Positions 55,663 through 64,000 of a DNA stretch of 64,000 nucleotides are shown here, one piece after another. The stretch comes from Enterococcus silesiacus (GTDB lineage Bacteria > Bacillota > Bacilli > Lactobacillales > Enterococcaceae). Location of the stretch: positions 3,844,001 through 3,908,000 of the forward strand of contig CP013614.1 in NCBI GenBank assembly GCA_001465115.1, in the 5' to 3' direction. The notes below the pieces were generated by a model, which saw only the letters and a list, made by a program, of their open reading frames with translations, ran no database searches and was not told where the DNA came from. Position 1 is the first letter of the stretch. The number at the start of each line of letters is the position of its first letter. Both the position numbers and the translations under genes were made by a program.

Positions 55663-56727
55663 ATGATACCTTATATATTATTATTTGTCAGCCTGATTAT
55701 TCTTTCACTCCTTGAATTTTTTAGCAAAAAGAGAATTTTTTTCATAATTGCAATGATAGAAATCATTTTGTTTGCAGGATTGAGATATGAAACGGGTTAT
55801 GATTATCTATCATATAAAGCTTTTTTTGAAAGGGTTCGGAGTTTTGGGGATATATTATCGGGCGGTATTGATGCTGAGCCTGGTTACTTATTAACAAACT
55901 ATATTGTAAAAATGTTTGGAATGGATTTTGCAGTGTTCATTTTAGTCTATTCTGTGGTGACATTAGCGTTATTAGGATGGTTTGTTTATAAAAATGTTAG
56001 TTTTCCAACAATGATTCTCGTGTATTATGTTTCTCGTTTTTATTTTGTGAGAGATATGGGGCAAATAAGAGCTTCATTTGTAGCGATTATTTTTCTTTAT
56101 TGTTTACCAGCAATCAAAGAAAAGAATCTACCGAAAGTAGTTCTCCTGTCACTTTTAGGCGCATGCTTTCACATTGTTGCGTTATTTATTATACCTGCCT
56201 ATTTTTTTGTAGGAATAATAAAGAAATTAACCTTTCAAAAAGTGTTGATTTTGACAATAATTTCAGCACTTATAGGAGTACTGTTCTTTTTCCCAGACTT
56301 ATTTTTATGGGCGATTCCATCAAGATATGCAGGTTATTTTGCAGGTAAGTATATTACTGGGAAGTGGATACTTAATCCTATATTTATTATGCAAATGGGG
56401 ATTACAATTGCTTCAATATTATTTGTAAAAGGTAAAAATAAAGAATATAATGATAGTTTTAATACGTTATTGAGCTTATATTTTCTATCTACATTATTTT
56501 TAATTATTTTTGGTCCATTAGCAACTGTAGGCGGAAGGATTGGGACAATATTTGCTACTGCAGAGATCTTAGTAGTACCTCAACTTTTCCGTCATATGTT
56601 TAAAAATCAGTATTTGAATTTGGCCTGTTACTATATATTTTGCGCATTAGTCTTTTATTTGATATTTATTTTATCAAATACCTATCAAGATTTTATTCCG
56701 TATCAAACCGTGTATCATGTTTTATAG
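55663..56727 (+). CDS. EpsG-family polysaccharide polymerase (Wzy)
   Basis: 354 residues with about ten membrane helices. The EpsG pattern is visible: FAGLRYETGYDYLSYKAFFE, DAEPGYLLTNYIV, then RFYFVRDMGQIRASFVAIIF and GACFHIVALFIIP. These outer Arg and His residues are characteristic of Wzy-type polymerases. It would join repeat units after flipping by the Wzx at 59187. Confidence 0.8.
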   Translation: MIPYILLFVSLIILSLLEFFSKKRIFFIIAMIEIILFAGLRYETGYDYLSYKAFFERVRSFGDILSGGIDAEPGYLLTNYIVKMFGMDFAVFILVYSVVTLALLGWFVYKNVSFPTMILVYYVSRFYFVRDMGQIRASFVAIIFLYCLPAIKEKNLPKVVLLSLLGACFHIVALFIIPAYFFVGIIKKLTFQKVLILTIISALIGVLFFFPDLFLWAIPSRYAGYFAGKYITGKWILNPIFIMQMGITIASILFVKGKNKEYNDSFNTLLSLYFLSTLFLIIFGPLATVGGRIGTIFATAEILVVPQLFRHMFKNQYLNLACYYIFCALVFYLIFILSNTYQDFIPYQTVYHVL

Positions 56728-56743
56728 AAGAAAGGAAGTAACA

Positions 56744-59143
56744 ATGAATAAAAAAACAAACAGTAAATATTTAAAAAGCGGCATTCTCTTATTTTCAATT
56801 GCTTTGTTTTCAGGTATAGGATTTATTGACGAAAGTTATAATGTCTCTGCAGAAGAATCGTCAATTTCTAGTGATAGTATAACTGGTGATGAGCCTTCGA
56901 CAAGTCAAACTGAACAGACCTCGCAAAGTACTGCTGACTCTGAAACTAATGTGTCTACTTCTGATAGTACAATTGAGAGTTCTAAAAGAAATATTACGGA
57001 AGAAAATAATAAAGAGTTAGGTAATGCTTCAAAAACGGAAGATGGGGAATATATATTTAACCCTAATGATCGTTCTGATTTAGCGATAGCATTACGTGCT
57101 GCTGCTGAACCTCGCTCATTGATTTCTGCAACAGAAAATAACCGTCCCTCAAAAGATTTTGTAGATATTTCTTCTCATAACGGAGCATTAACAGTTGCTG
57201 ATTTTAATGAGATGAAAAAATATGGGGTAAGAGGTGTTGCGGTTAAGTTAACAGAGTATACGACCTATTTGAACCCAGAGGCGAAAACCCAAATTGAAAA
57301 TGCTAAGCGTGCAGGTCTAGTTGTTTCTGCTTATCACTATAGTTGGTTTACAACAAAAGCAGAGGCTGAGCAAGAGGCGGTCTATTTTGCACAAAAGGCA
57401 AATCAACTTGGCTTGCCTAAAAATACATTAATGGTCAATGATGCGGAACAAACAGAAATGACAGCGGGGAATGTTACCGAAAATTCTATTGTGTTTCAAA
57501 AGAAATTGAATAGTCTAGGTTATTCTCGTGTTGCGCATTATTCAATGTTTGATTGGTTCAATCGTAAAATACTTGATGAAGATAAGTTGGGTTCCGGAAA
57601 TAGTTGGGTAGCAAGCTATCCTTATAATCCATTAGCAACAAATCTCTTACATACGGGAAATGCAGCATGGCAATGGAGTTCTGAGCTGACTTTTCCTGGC
57701 GTATCTGGAAGATTTGACATAAATGTATCGTATAATAATTTATTTTTACAGGCAACTGGTGATAATGGTATTAATCTAGCAAATTATCATACTGCTGCTC
57801 CGTTACAAGTGTATGCAACAGATAATATTTGGTATTATAATGATATTAATGAATTTTCTGTTAATACTCAAGTTGAAAGGTTGCCTAAAGATACAATTTT
57901 AGACGTAGTCTCAATAGAATATAGTAATAGCGGTTATCCAAGATTAGTGACGGATAAAGGTTATGTTTCGGCAAATAAGATGTACTCTAAACCAACTATC
58001 AGTAATCTGTCTAGCTATGTTACCAAACCAGGGAAATATGCGGCACTAGGAAATATTTGGTATTATAATGATAAAGATAGTTTTACGCAAGAAACCCAAG
58101 TAGGACAAATTTCCAAAAATACTGTTTTTGAGGTGACAGGTATTGTTTTCAGTAAAACTGGTTATCCAAGATTGGTGACGGATAAAGGCTATGTTTCTGC
58201 GAATAAAGCATACGTTAATCAACTTGTAGAAAATTATTTGGATTATCATATGACTGCTGGAAAAGTAGTGACAACAACAAGTACTTGGCATTATAATAAT
58301 AAGGATAGTTTTACACAGCAGGCACAAGTAGAGCCAATAGCTAAAAATACTGTTTTAACAGTAAAAGATATTGCCTATAGTGAAAGTGGTTATCCAAGAT
58401 TAGTAACTGATAAAGGGTATGTTTCAGCAAATAAAGGATTTACAACACCTATTGTCAACAATCATTCGGATTATTTTTTAAAGACTGGTAAATTTTTGAC
58501 GTCGCAAAATATCTGGTATTACAATAATAAAGATCTTTTTGCTGCTGAAACACAAGCAGAACCTTTAGCCAAAGGGACAATGATTGAAGTGAAAGATATT
58601 GTATATAGTACGACAGGCTATCCAAGACTAGTAACGGATAAAGGCTATGTTTCGGCTAATAAAGGTTATCTTTCTGAAGCTATCAGCAATTTGAACAACT
58701 ATATTACAGAACCGATGAAAGTTGTTACGAGAGAAAATATTTGGTATTACAGTAGTAAAGACGAGTTTTCTACTAAAACTCAGGCTGAAAAATTACCAAA
58801 ATATACACTACTAGATGTTAAAGGAATAGTGTACAGTGAAACAGGTTATCCAAGGCTAGTAACGGATAAAGGATACGTATCAGCAAATAAAAGCTATGTC
58901 AATCCAGCAATCGGCAACATCGACAGCTATATAACTAAGCCAGGAAAGATGAAAGCTAAAGCAAATATCTGGCACTATAACAATAAAGATAACTTTGCAG
59001 CTGAAACGCAAGTCCAACAAATAACAAAAGGTACGACATTTACAGTGAAAGAAATTGTATACAGCGAAACAGGCTACCCAAGACTAGTTACAGATAAAGG
59101 CTATGTTTCAGCGAATAAGGCATATGTGGAAGTAGTAAAATAA
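56744..59143 (+). CDS. secreted GH25 muramidase with six C-terminal DUF5776-like repeats
   Basis: 799 residues. A Sec signal peptide (hydrophobic SGILLFSIALFSGIGF, likely cut after NVSA) is followed by a Ser/Thr-rich linker to about 130. The GH25 lysozyme domain (136-339) has FVDISSHNG and VNDAEQTEM with the catalytic acids, and AWQWSS near its end. Six 76-residue repeats each contain GYPRLVTDKGYVSANK. No LPXTG, so the repeats probably hold the enzyme at the wall. Start at 56744 follows AAAGGAAG; an in-frame ATG at 56717 overlaps wzy. A peptidoglycan hydrolase between polymerase and flippase genes is unusual. Confidence 0.9.
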   Translation: MNKKTNSKYLKSGILLFSIALFSGIGFIDESYNVSAEESSISSDSITGDEPSTSQTEQTSQSTADSETNVSTSDSTIESSKRNITEENNKELGNASKTEDGEYIFNPNDRSDLAIALRAAAEPRSLISATENNRPSKDFVDISSHNGALTVADFNEMKKYGVRGVAVKLTEYTTYLNPEAKTQIENAKRAGLVVSAYHYSWFTTKAEAEQEAVYFAQKANQLGLPKNTLMVNDAEQTEMTAGNVTENSIVFQKKLNSLGYSRVAHYSMFDWFNRKILDEDKLGSGNSWVASYPYNPLATNLLHTGNAAWQWSSELTFPGVSGRFDINVSYNNLFLQATGDNGINLANYHTAAPLQVYATDNIWYYNDINEFSVNTQVERLPKDTILDVVSIEYSNSGYPRLVTDKGYVSANKMYSKPTISNLSSYVTKPGKYAALGNIWYYNDKDSFTQETQVGQISKNTVFEVTGIVFSKTGYPRLVTDKGYVSANKAYVNQLVENYLDYHMTAGKVVTTTSTWHYNNKDSFTQQAQVEPIAKNTVLTVKDIAYSESGYPRLVTDKGYVSANKGFTTPIVNNHSDYFLKTGKFLTSQNIWYYNNKDLFAAETQAEPLAKGTMIEVKDIVYSTTGYPRLVTDKGYVSANKGYLSEAISNLNNYITEPMKVVTRENIWYYSSKDEFSTKTQAEKLPKYTLLDVKGIVYSETGYPRLVTDKGYVSANKSYVNPAIGNIDSYITKPGKMKAKANIWHYNNKDNFAAETQVQQITKGTTFTVKEIVYSETGYPRLVTDKGYVSANKAYVEVVK
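57811..59140 (+). repeat. six tandem 228-nt coding repeats
   Basis: The GYPRLVTDKG motif codons start at 57932, 58160, 58388, 58616, 58844 and 59072, an exact 228-nt period with no insertion or deletion. Each unit is 76 residues with an aromatic NIWYYN-type start; unit sequences vary between the motif copies. Confidence 0.92.
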
Positions 59144-59186
59144 ATAGTTAAACTATCAAAAAATCAAGACAAGTTGGTGTATCTAA

Positions 59187-60623
59187 GTGAAAAAAGTATT
59201 GAGTAATATATTTTTTACGGCTATGTATCAAGTAGTAATACTGATTGTTCCATTAGTAACAATGCCGTATGTATCAAGAATATTCGGAACAGAATTACTT
59301 GGTATTAATTCATTTGTTATTTCAATTGTTGGTTTTTTGAACATGATCATCTTAATGGGGATGAGTCAGTTAGGCACGAGAGAAATAGCTAAGGCTGATA
59401 AGAAGGATCGAGGCACAGTTTTCTTCCAGTTATGGTTTATTCAATTAGCTAGTGGTTTGATTGTAACAAGTCTCTATTTATTGATTGTTTCAATATTTGT
59501 TGGAAATAAAGGTGTCTATTATATTCAAATTCCTTATTTAATTGCGTATGTTTTAGATATTTCTTGGTATTTCCTAGGGATTGGTGAAGTAAAAAAAGTA
59601 ATTGTTAGGAACACGATCGTTAAATTTGGCTCTTTGATTTTGGTATTTCTACTTGTAAAGAGCAGTTCTGATTTATTATTGTATATGGGAATCAATAGTA
59701 TTAGTACTTTTTTAGCAAATATTTTCTTTTGGATTAGCTTACTTACGGAATTTAAAATGTATGGAAAGATAAAAAAATCATTTTCTTTTCCATATTTAAA
59801 GCAAGCACTGTTTTTGCTCATTCCGTTATTTGCGATTCAAGTGTATAATACTTTTGATAAAACATTAGTAGGATTGTTATCAACAAAGTCGGAGCTTTCT
59901 TTTTATGATCAATCTCAGAAAATTGTTCGAATTGTGTTATCCATCGTTACATCAATCAGCTTAGTTATGATGCCTTTGATGGCAAAAGTGGACACAGGAG
60001 ATAGTGAAGACAGTTCTAAGCTACAGTTATTGTTGAAAAAATCTGTTGAGTATACGACATTAATCTCCCTATTACTGACGGTTTTACTAATGTGTAATTC
60101 TCGTGATTTTGTTCAGTGGTTTTTTGGAAATGAATTTATTCCAATGACCTATAATATGATATTTGTTAGCTTGATTATTGCACCAAATGCGTTTGGTGGT
60201 GTTTTAGCGAATCAATTTACTTTAGCAAAAGGTTTGTTGAAGCATTATTCGATACCCTTTATTGTTGGTGCTGTAATAGATGTTATCTTAAATCTTATAT
60301 TAGTACCAAAATGGGGAGCAAATGGCGGGACCATCGCGTTGATTGTTACCGAGTTTTGTGTTTGTATTTTTAGAGTCTATGTTATTCGTAAATGGTTAGA
60401 TATTAAAGATATTTGTTCTGAGTTTTTTAAATATATTGTTATATTCGCGTTAGTTTTAGTGTTAGGATTTTTAATTCCTAACTTTGTAGCATCGTTGTTC
60501 TTGAATATGCTTATTCGTTCAAGTATAGTGTTTATTGTATTTCTTATTTTGATTTTTCTTTTTCAGACCAATATATCTGAAGACTTTAAGCTTCTTTTGA
60601 ATAAGGCGAAAAAGAAAACTTAA
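59187..60623 (+). CDS. Wzx-type polysaccharide flippase
   Basis: 478 residues, 12-14 membrane helices. The MATE/MOP-type Wzx pattern is clear: MYQVVILIVPLVTMPYVSRIFG at the start, NTFDKTLVGLLSTKSELSFYDQSQK in the middle, and ILVPKWGANGGTIALIVTE late. It flips the lipid-linked repeat unit outward for the EpsG-type polymerase. GTG start with a weak upstream site. Confidence 0.92.
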   Translation: MKKVLSNIFFTAMYQVVILIVPLVTMPYVSRIFGTELLGINSFVISIVGFLNMIILMGMSQLGTREIAKADKKDRGTVFFQLWFIQLASGLIVTSLYLLIVSIFVGNKGVYYIQIPYLIAYVLDISWYFLGIGEVKKVIVRNTIVKFGSLILVFLLVKSSSDLLLYMGINSISTFLANIFFWISLLTEFKMYGKIKKSFSFPYLKQALFLLIPLFAIQVYNTFDKTLVGLLSTKSELSFYDQSQKIVRIVLSIVTSISLVMMPLMAKVDTGDSEDSSKLQLLLKKSVEYTTLISLLLTVLLMCNSRDFVQWFFGNEFIPMTYNMIFVSLIIAPNAFGGVLANQFTLAKGLLKHYSIPFIVGAVIDVILNLILVPKWGANGGTIALIVTEFCVCIFRVYVIRKWLDIKDICSEFFKYIVIFALVLVLGFLIPNFVASLFLNMLIRSSIVFIVFLILIFLFQTNISEDFKLLLNKAKKKT

Positions 60624-60648
60624 ATAGACATAACTTGGAGGGTTACTT

Positions 60649-61509
60649 TTGAAATCAGATAGTGTTGTAAAACAACTGCAAAAAAAAGAATTGGAAATAT
60701 TAAAATTTGTGGATAAATTTTGTCAAACAGAAGACATTCCATACTTTTTATCAGCAGGAACATTGTTAGGTGCGATTCGTCATAAAGGTTTTATTCCGTG
60801 GGATGATGATATTGATTTAGGGATGACAAGAGAAAATTACGAACGCTTTGTAAAATTGATTCCTGAAGCTCTAGAAAATACGGATTATATGTTGCAAACG
60901 AATCAAACAGATGCTGGTTATCCACTGCCATTTTTAAAAATCATTAATTTGAAAACTACTTTAGTCGAAAATAATGCTAAAAATGGTAATGCTAAAAATG
61001 GTGTTTTTATTGATATTTTTCCATTTGATGTAGTACCGGACAATAAGTTTCTAAGATGGATTCAAATTAAAAAGTGTAAAATGCTAACATTTGTAATCCA
61101 TACGAAAATGAATTATTATACCCGTGCTCAAACATCATTAGGTGGAATAATTTATAGTATGCTAAATATTTTATGGGGAAGATATTCTGTAAGGGAGCTT
61201 CTTGACAAACGACAAAAAGAAATTGAAAAATATAACCATTCGAATAATCGAAATATGTCGATCGTCACTGCTACAACGGAATTTAAGACAGAAACCTTAG
61301 ATAAAGCAGAGATAAATGATGTAATTAGAATACCCTTTGAGGATGGTATGTTTTTAGCAAATTCAAACTATGAACAAATGTTGGAACAGTCTTATGGAGA
61401 TTATATGGAGTTTCCTCCTATAGAAGAACGAGGAACAAGACATGATATTGTTTATTTAAAAATGGATGATTTTGAATTTGGAGATCCAATGTATAAAAAG
61501 AAAAAGTAA
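60649..61509 (+). CDS. LicD family phosphotransferase
   Basis: 286 residues. The LicD core is present: FLSAGTLLGAIRHKGFIPWD followed by DDIDLGM, the metal-binding acidic motif. LicD enzymes transfer a phospho-amine (phosphocholine in pneumococcus) or other phospho-group from a CDP donor to a sugar. The adjacent fusion gene encodes a cytidylyltransferase-like domain, which fits. TTG start with GGAGGG upstream. Confidence 0.9.
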   Translation: MKSDSVVKQLQKKELEILKFVDKFCQTEDIPYFLSAGTLLGAIRHKGFIPWDDDIDLGMTRENYERFVKLIPEALENTDYMLQTNQTDAGYPLPFLKIINLKTTLVENNAKNGNAKNGVFIDIFPFDVVPDNKFLRWIQIKKCKMLTFVIHTKMNYYTRAQTSLGGIIYSMLNILWGRYSVRELLDKRQKEIEKYNHSNNRNMSIVTATTEFKTETLDKAEINDVIRIPFEDGMFLANSNYEQMLEQSYGDYMEFPPIEERGTRHDIVYLKMDDFEFGDPMYKKKK

Positions 61510-61541
61510 TCACATTGAACAAGATCATAGGAGGGATAAAC

Positions 61542-63359
61542 ATGCAAGGTCTCATTTTAGCTGCTGGATTAGGAAGCAGAATGAAAGAGTATACAAAAAA
61601 TACTACCAAAAGTATGGTTGAAGTTAATGGAAAGTCTTTAATAGAAAGAATGTTACGTCAATTAGATAATCTGGATTTAGAAAGAATTGTGATTGTAGAT
61701 GGATATAAATATGATGTTATGGAAGAGTATGTAAAATCAATCCAAATAAAGACACCAGTCGTATTCGTAACAAACCATGATTATGATAAAACAAACAATA
61801 TTTATTCCGTTTACCTGGCTAAAGAATTAATGTGTCAAGAAGATACAATTCTGCTAGAATCAGACTTGATTTTTGCAGATCAGCTTCTTGATGAAGTCAT
61901 CGCTTCTGATTTTAAAAATCTAGCAGTGGTTTCAAAATTTGAATCTTGGATGGATGGTACAGTTGTAAAAATTGATGAAAATAACAATATTACAGACTTT
62001 ATTGATAAGAAACGTTTTAATTTTAACGAAACAAGAAGCTACTACAAAACCGTTAATATTTACAAATTTAGTAAAGAATTTTCAAAATCTATTTATTTTC
62101 CATTTTTAGAAGCCCAAATGAGTGCCTTTGGGAAAAACGAGTATTATGAGACGACGTTAAAGACAATTACTCAGTTTGATGCTACTTTGGTTAAAGCATT
62201 AGACATTGAAGATGTTCCTTGGTATGAAATCGATGATTTACAAGATTTAGATGTTGCCAGCTCTCTTTTTAATACGACGCCATCAAAAAAATTAGATGCG
62301 TTTCAACAAAGATATGGTGGCTATTGGAGATATCCAAAAGTAATTGATTTTTGTTATCTAGTTAATCCGTTTTATCCACCTAAAAGAATGGTTGATGAAA
62401 TGAAATCAAACATGGAACGTTTGATCATTGATTATCCATCCGGTCTTAAAGTGAATTCATCATTAGTAGGAAAATATTATAATGTTCCGGAGAAGCATGT
62501 AGTAGTTGGAAATGGTGCTGCAGAATTGATTAAGTCTTTGATGGAAAAAAATGGCGGGAAATATGGAATTATTGCACCAACTTTTGAAGAATATCCAAAT
62601 CGCCTAACTAAAGATCAAATTGTTAAGTATTATCCTAAAGATAAAAATTTCCAATATACAGCAACTGATATTATGGATTTTTATTCAGAAAATCCGATTG
62701 ATTATTTAGTTTTAATAAATCCAGATAATCCTACTGGAAATTATATTCCAAAATCAGATGTCATCACATTATTAGAATGGGCAAAAGTACATGAAATAAC
62801 TATAATCTTGGATGAATCATTTAATGATTTTGTCGATTTTGAAGAGGTTCCTTCTTTAATTGATCGAGATATTTTGATGGAACACACTAATTTAATTATT
62901 ATAAAAAGTATCTCCAAATCATTTGGTGTTCCCGGTGTACGTTTAGGTTTCTTGATGACGAGTGATGAATCATTAGTCAGTTACATTAAATCAGATGTTT
63001 CGATTTGGAATATTAACTCATTCGGAGAGTTCTTCTTACAAATTTTCGAAAAATATAAAAAAGACTATCAATCAGCATTAGATTTATTTTATAAAATCCG
63101 TAAAGATTTTCATATGGCAATGGCTGAAGTTTCAGATTTTGAAGTGATTGATTCACAAGCCAACTATTTTACTTGTCGCCTTACAGGTAGCGTAAGCGCT
63201 AGGGAATTGGCTACAATTTTATTAGATCAAGACAAAATCTTTATCAAGGATTTGTCTGGAAAAGATGGCTTTGATGGAGAATACGTAAGAATTGCAGTGA
63301 AGAAAAGTGATGAAAATAAAAAAATCGTTGAAGCTTTGAAACGTATATTGAATTACTAG
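61542..63359 (+). CDS. bifunctional LicC-like nucleotidyltransferase - HisC/CobD-like PLP enzyme
   Basis: 605 residues. N-terminal domain (1-250): LILAAGLGSRMKEYTKNTTK, NNIYSVYLAKEL and LLESDLIF, as in LicC-type CTP:phospho-amine cytidylyltransferases. C-terminal domain (from about 255): fold-type-I PLP enzyme with NPDNPTGNYIP, ILDESFNDF and the PLP lysine K459 in SISKSFGVPGVRLGF, closest in pattern to HisC/CobD. CobD-like enzymes decarboxylate amino-acid phosphates, so one protein could make a phospho-amine and activate it to a CDP-amine for LicD. This is inferred; an aminotransferase is the alternative. Start 61542 follows GGAGGG. Confidence 0.85.
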   Translation: MQGLILAAGLGSRMKEYTKNTTKSMVEVNGKSLIERMLRQLDNLDLERIVIVDGYKYDVMEEYVKSIQIKTPVVFVTNHDYDKTNNIYSVYLAKELMCQEDTILLESDLIFADQLLDEVIASDFKNLAVVSKFESWMDGTVVKIDENNNITDFIDKKRFNFNETRSYYKTVNIYKFSKEFSKSIYFPFLEAQMSAFGKNEYYETTLKTITQFDATLVKALDIEDVPWYEIDDLQDLDVASSLFNTTPSKKLDAFQQRYGGYWRYPKVIDFCYLVNPFYPPKRMVDEMKSNMERLIIDYPSGLKVNSSLVGKYYNVPEKHVVVGNGAAELIKSLMEKNGGKYGIIAPTFEEYPNRLTKDQIVKYYPKDKNFQYTATDIMDFYSENPIDYLVLINPDNPTGNYIPKSDVITLLEWAKVHEITIILDESFNDFVDFEEVPSLIDRDILMEHTNLIIIKSISKSFGVPGVRLGFLMTSDESLVSYIKSDVSIWNINSFGEFFLQIFEKYKKDYQSALDLFYKIRKDFHMAMAEVSDFEVIDSQANYFTCRLTGSVSARELATILLDQDKIFIKDLSGKDGFDGEYVRIAVKKSDENKKIVEALKRILNY

Positions 63360-63389
63360 AAAGTAGATCTATAAAGGAGAACGGAAATT

Positions 63390-64000
63390 ATGGTTTTATT
63401 GTTACCTATGCAAACTAGCTATTTGAATACTAGTGGACATATTTACGACTCAGAATTCATCAATTTAGTCCAACTCTCAGAGGGGAGTGTTAAATTTGAT
63501 GAACGAACTTTATTTTTAAATCAAGAGGAGAAAGATTTTTTGAATAGTCAAAAAATTGTGGAGCTCTCTGATTCTATTGTTGTTTTTAAAAACAAAGAGA
63601 AATGGGGATTGATCGCTAATCTTCCAAAAGAGGAGTATATTAAAGGCAACGTTAAAAGTCATGAATTAGTTCTTCCTTCAACGGTCCAAGGAATGCTCAG
63701 TAATTTTCACGGATATAACGGTGAAGCCGCTCCGGTTTTATTAGGACATGAAAGTTTAATTGATCTGGAAGGTTTTGTTAAAGCAAATGAACCAGATAAA
63801 CATCATGCTGTTAAAGATTATCACTTATTCATTTATCAAGGAGAAGCAGCTGCTCAACTTCTTTCACTGTATCAGGATTTGGAGCAGCTGTTTATCGGCG
63901 ATGGGCATCATAGATTGTATACAACCTCATTGTCAAACTTTAAACAAACTGTTTTTGCTTGTATTATGAGTTTCGATTACTTGGATATTTTACCGATTCA
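63390..64000 (+). CDS. DUF1015-type protein (3' end outside window)
   Basis: The frame is open from ATG 63390 to the window end (203 codons) and so is incomplete. FIGDGHHRLYTTSL matches the DUF1015 hallmark (D-G-H-H-R-Y). Related D-G-x-H-R motifs occur in ParB/Srx-fold amino-acid kinases such as SerK and SbnI, which phosphorylate free serine. In this context a role in making an amino-acid phosphate for the preceding PLP domain is attractive but unproven. RBS AAAGGAG; 30 nt after the fusion gene. Confidence 0.75.
   Translation, partial: MVLLLPMQTSYLNTSGHIYDSEFINLVQLSEGSVKFDERTLFLNQEEKDFLNSQKIVELSDSIVVFKNKEKWGLIANLPKEEYIKGNVKSHELVLPSTVQGMLSNFHGYNGEAAPVLLGHESLIDLEGFVKANEPDKHHAVKDYHLFIYQGEAAAQLLSLYQDLEQLFIGDGHHRLYTTSLSNFKQTVFACIMSFDYLDILPI

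Noticed and set aside
57811..59140. CRISPR-like or minisatellite interpretation of the 228-nt repeats
   Set aside because: The units are in frame within a secreted protein and vary as coding sequence; they are protein domains.
61542..63359. PntC-type phosphonate enzyme (CMP-aminoethylphosphonate synthesis)
   Set aside because: PntC is also a nucleotidyltransferase-PLP fusion, but its PLP part is of the AEP-transaminase type; here it reads as HisC/CobD-like and no pepM or ppd gene is visible. Kept as an alternative to test.

Overview
The window is a low-GC Firmicutes chromosome segment. Its gene content (an epa-type rhamnopolysaccharide locus, LevR/sigma-54-controlled PTS genes, a TagO-RmlA/C/B/D-Wzm/Wzt-EpaR gene order) points to Enterococcus, probably a species related to but distinct from E. 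faecalis: it carries a histidine operon, which E. faecalis lacks. No insertion sequence, prophage, CRISPR array or replication origin is visible.

Layout. (1) 1-5922: tightly packed histidine operon hisZ(partial)-G-D-B-H-A-F-I-E, closed by a bidirectional terminator. (2) 5980-9662: housekeeping genes (small membrane-anchored protein, sfsA, an oxidoreductase, a DEAD-box helicase). (3) 9701-18577: a lactose/cellobiose-family PTS regulon with a 904-residue LevR-type sigma-54 activator, a tandem duplication of the EIIB-EIIA pair whose products are almost identical, two EIIC permeases, two small unrecognised proteins and a DUF3284-type protein. Three -24/-12 promoters are visible, each preceded at a nearly constant distance by TGTGTA-type repeats. 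(4) 18668-29785: mixed genes: an Eis-like acetyltransferase, tRNA-Arg(CCT) with a truncated tRNA-like fragment beside it, an AraC regulator with a GH3 glycosidase, a uracil-DNA-glycosylase-fold protein, an M29 aminopeptidase that looks internally deleted in frame, TetR, flavodoxin, map behind a long structured leader, and a YihY-type membrane protein. (5) 29917-52619: conserved epa core. (6) 52718-64000: a variable polysaccharide region with Wzy, Wzx, a chain-length-type protein, glycosyltransferases, a secreted GH25 muramidase with six exact-period repeats, LicD, a cytidylyltransferase-PLP enzyme fusion and the start of a DUF1015-type gene.

How the genes work together. EpaA and EpaR are two different types of initiating phosphoglycosyltransferase. 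The Rml enzymes make dTDP-L-rhamnose, EpaB/C/D/N/O build the rhamnan and EpaL/M export it. A DUF2142 + GtrB-like + DUF2304 + EmrE-like set (37352-40309) looks like an extracytoplasmic sugar-decoration module. The variable region has its own flippase and polymerase and so should make a second repeat-unit glycan for decoration. Its last three genes suggest a phospho-amine decoration route (phosphoserine-type amino acid to phosphoethanolamine-type amine, to a CDP-amine, to LicD transfer). That route is the most interesting functional hypothesis here, but it is inferred.

Limits: family names come from recognising motifs by eye; no database search, structure prediction or RNA folding was run. Promoters and hairpins were found by reading the sequence.
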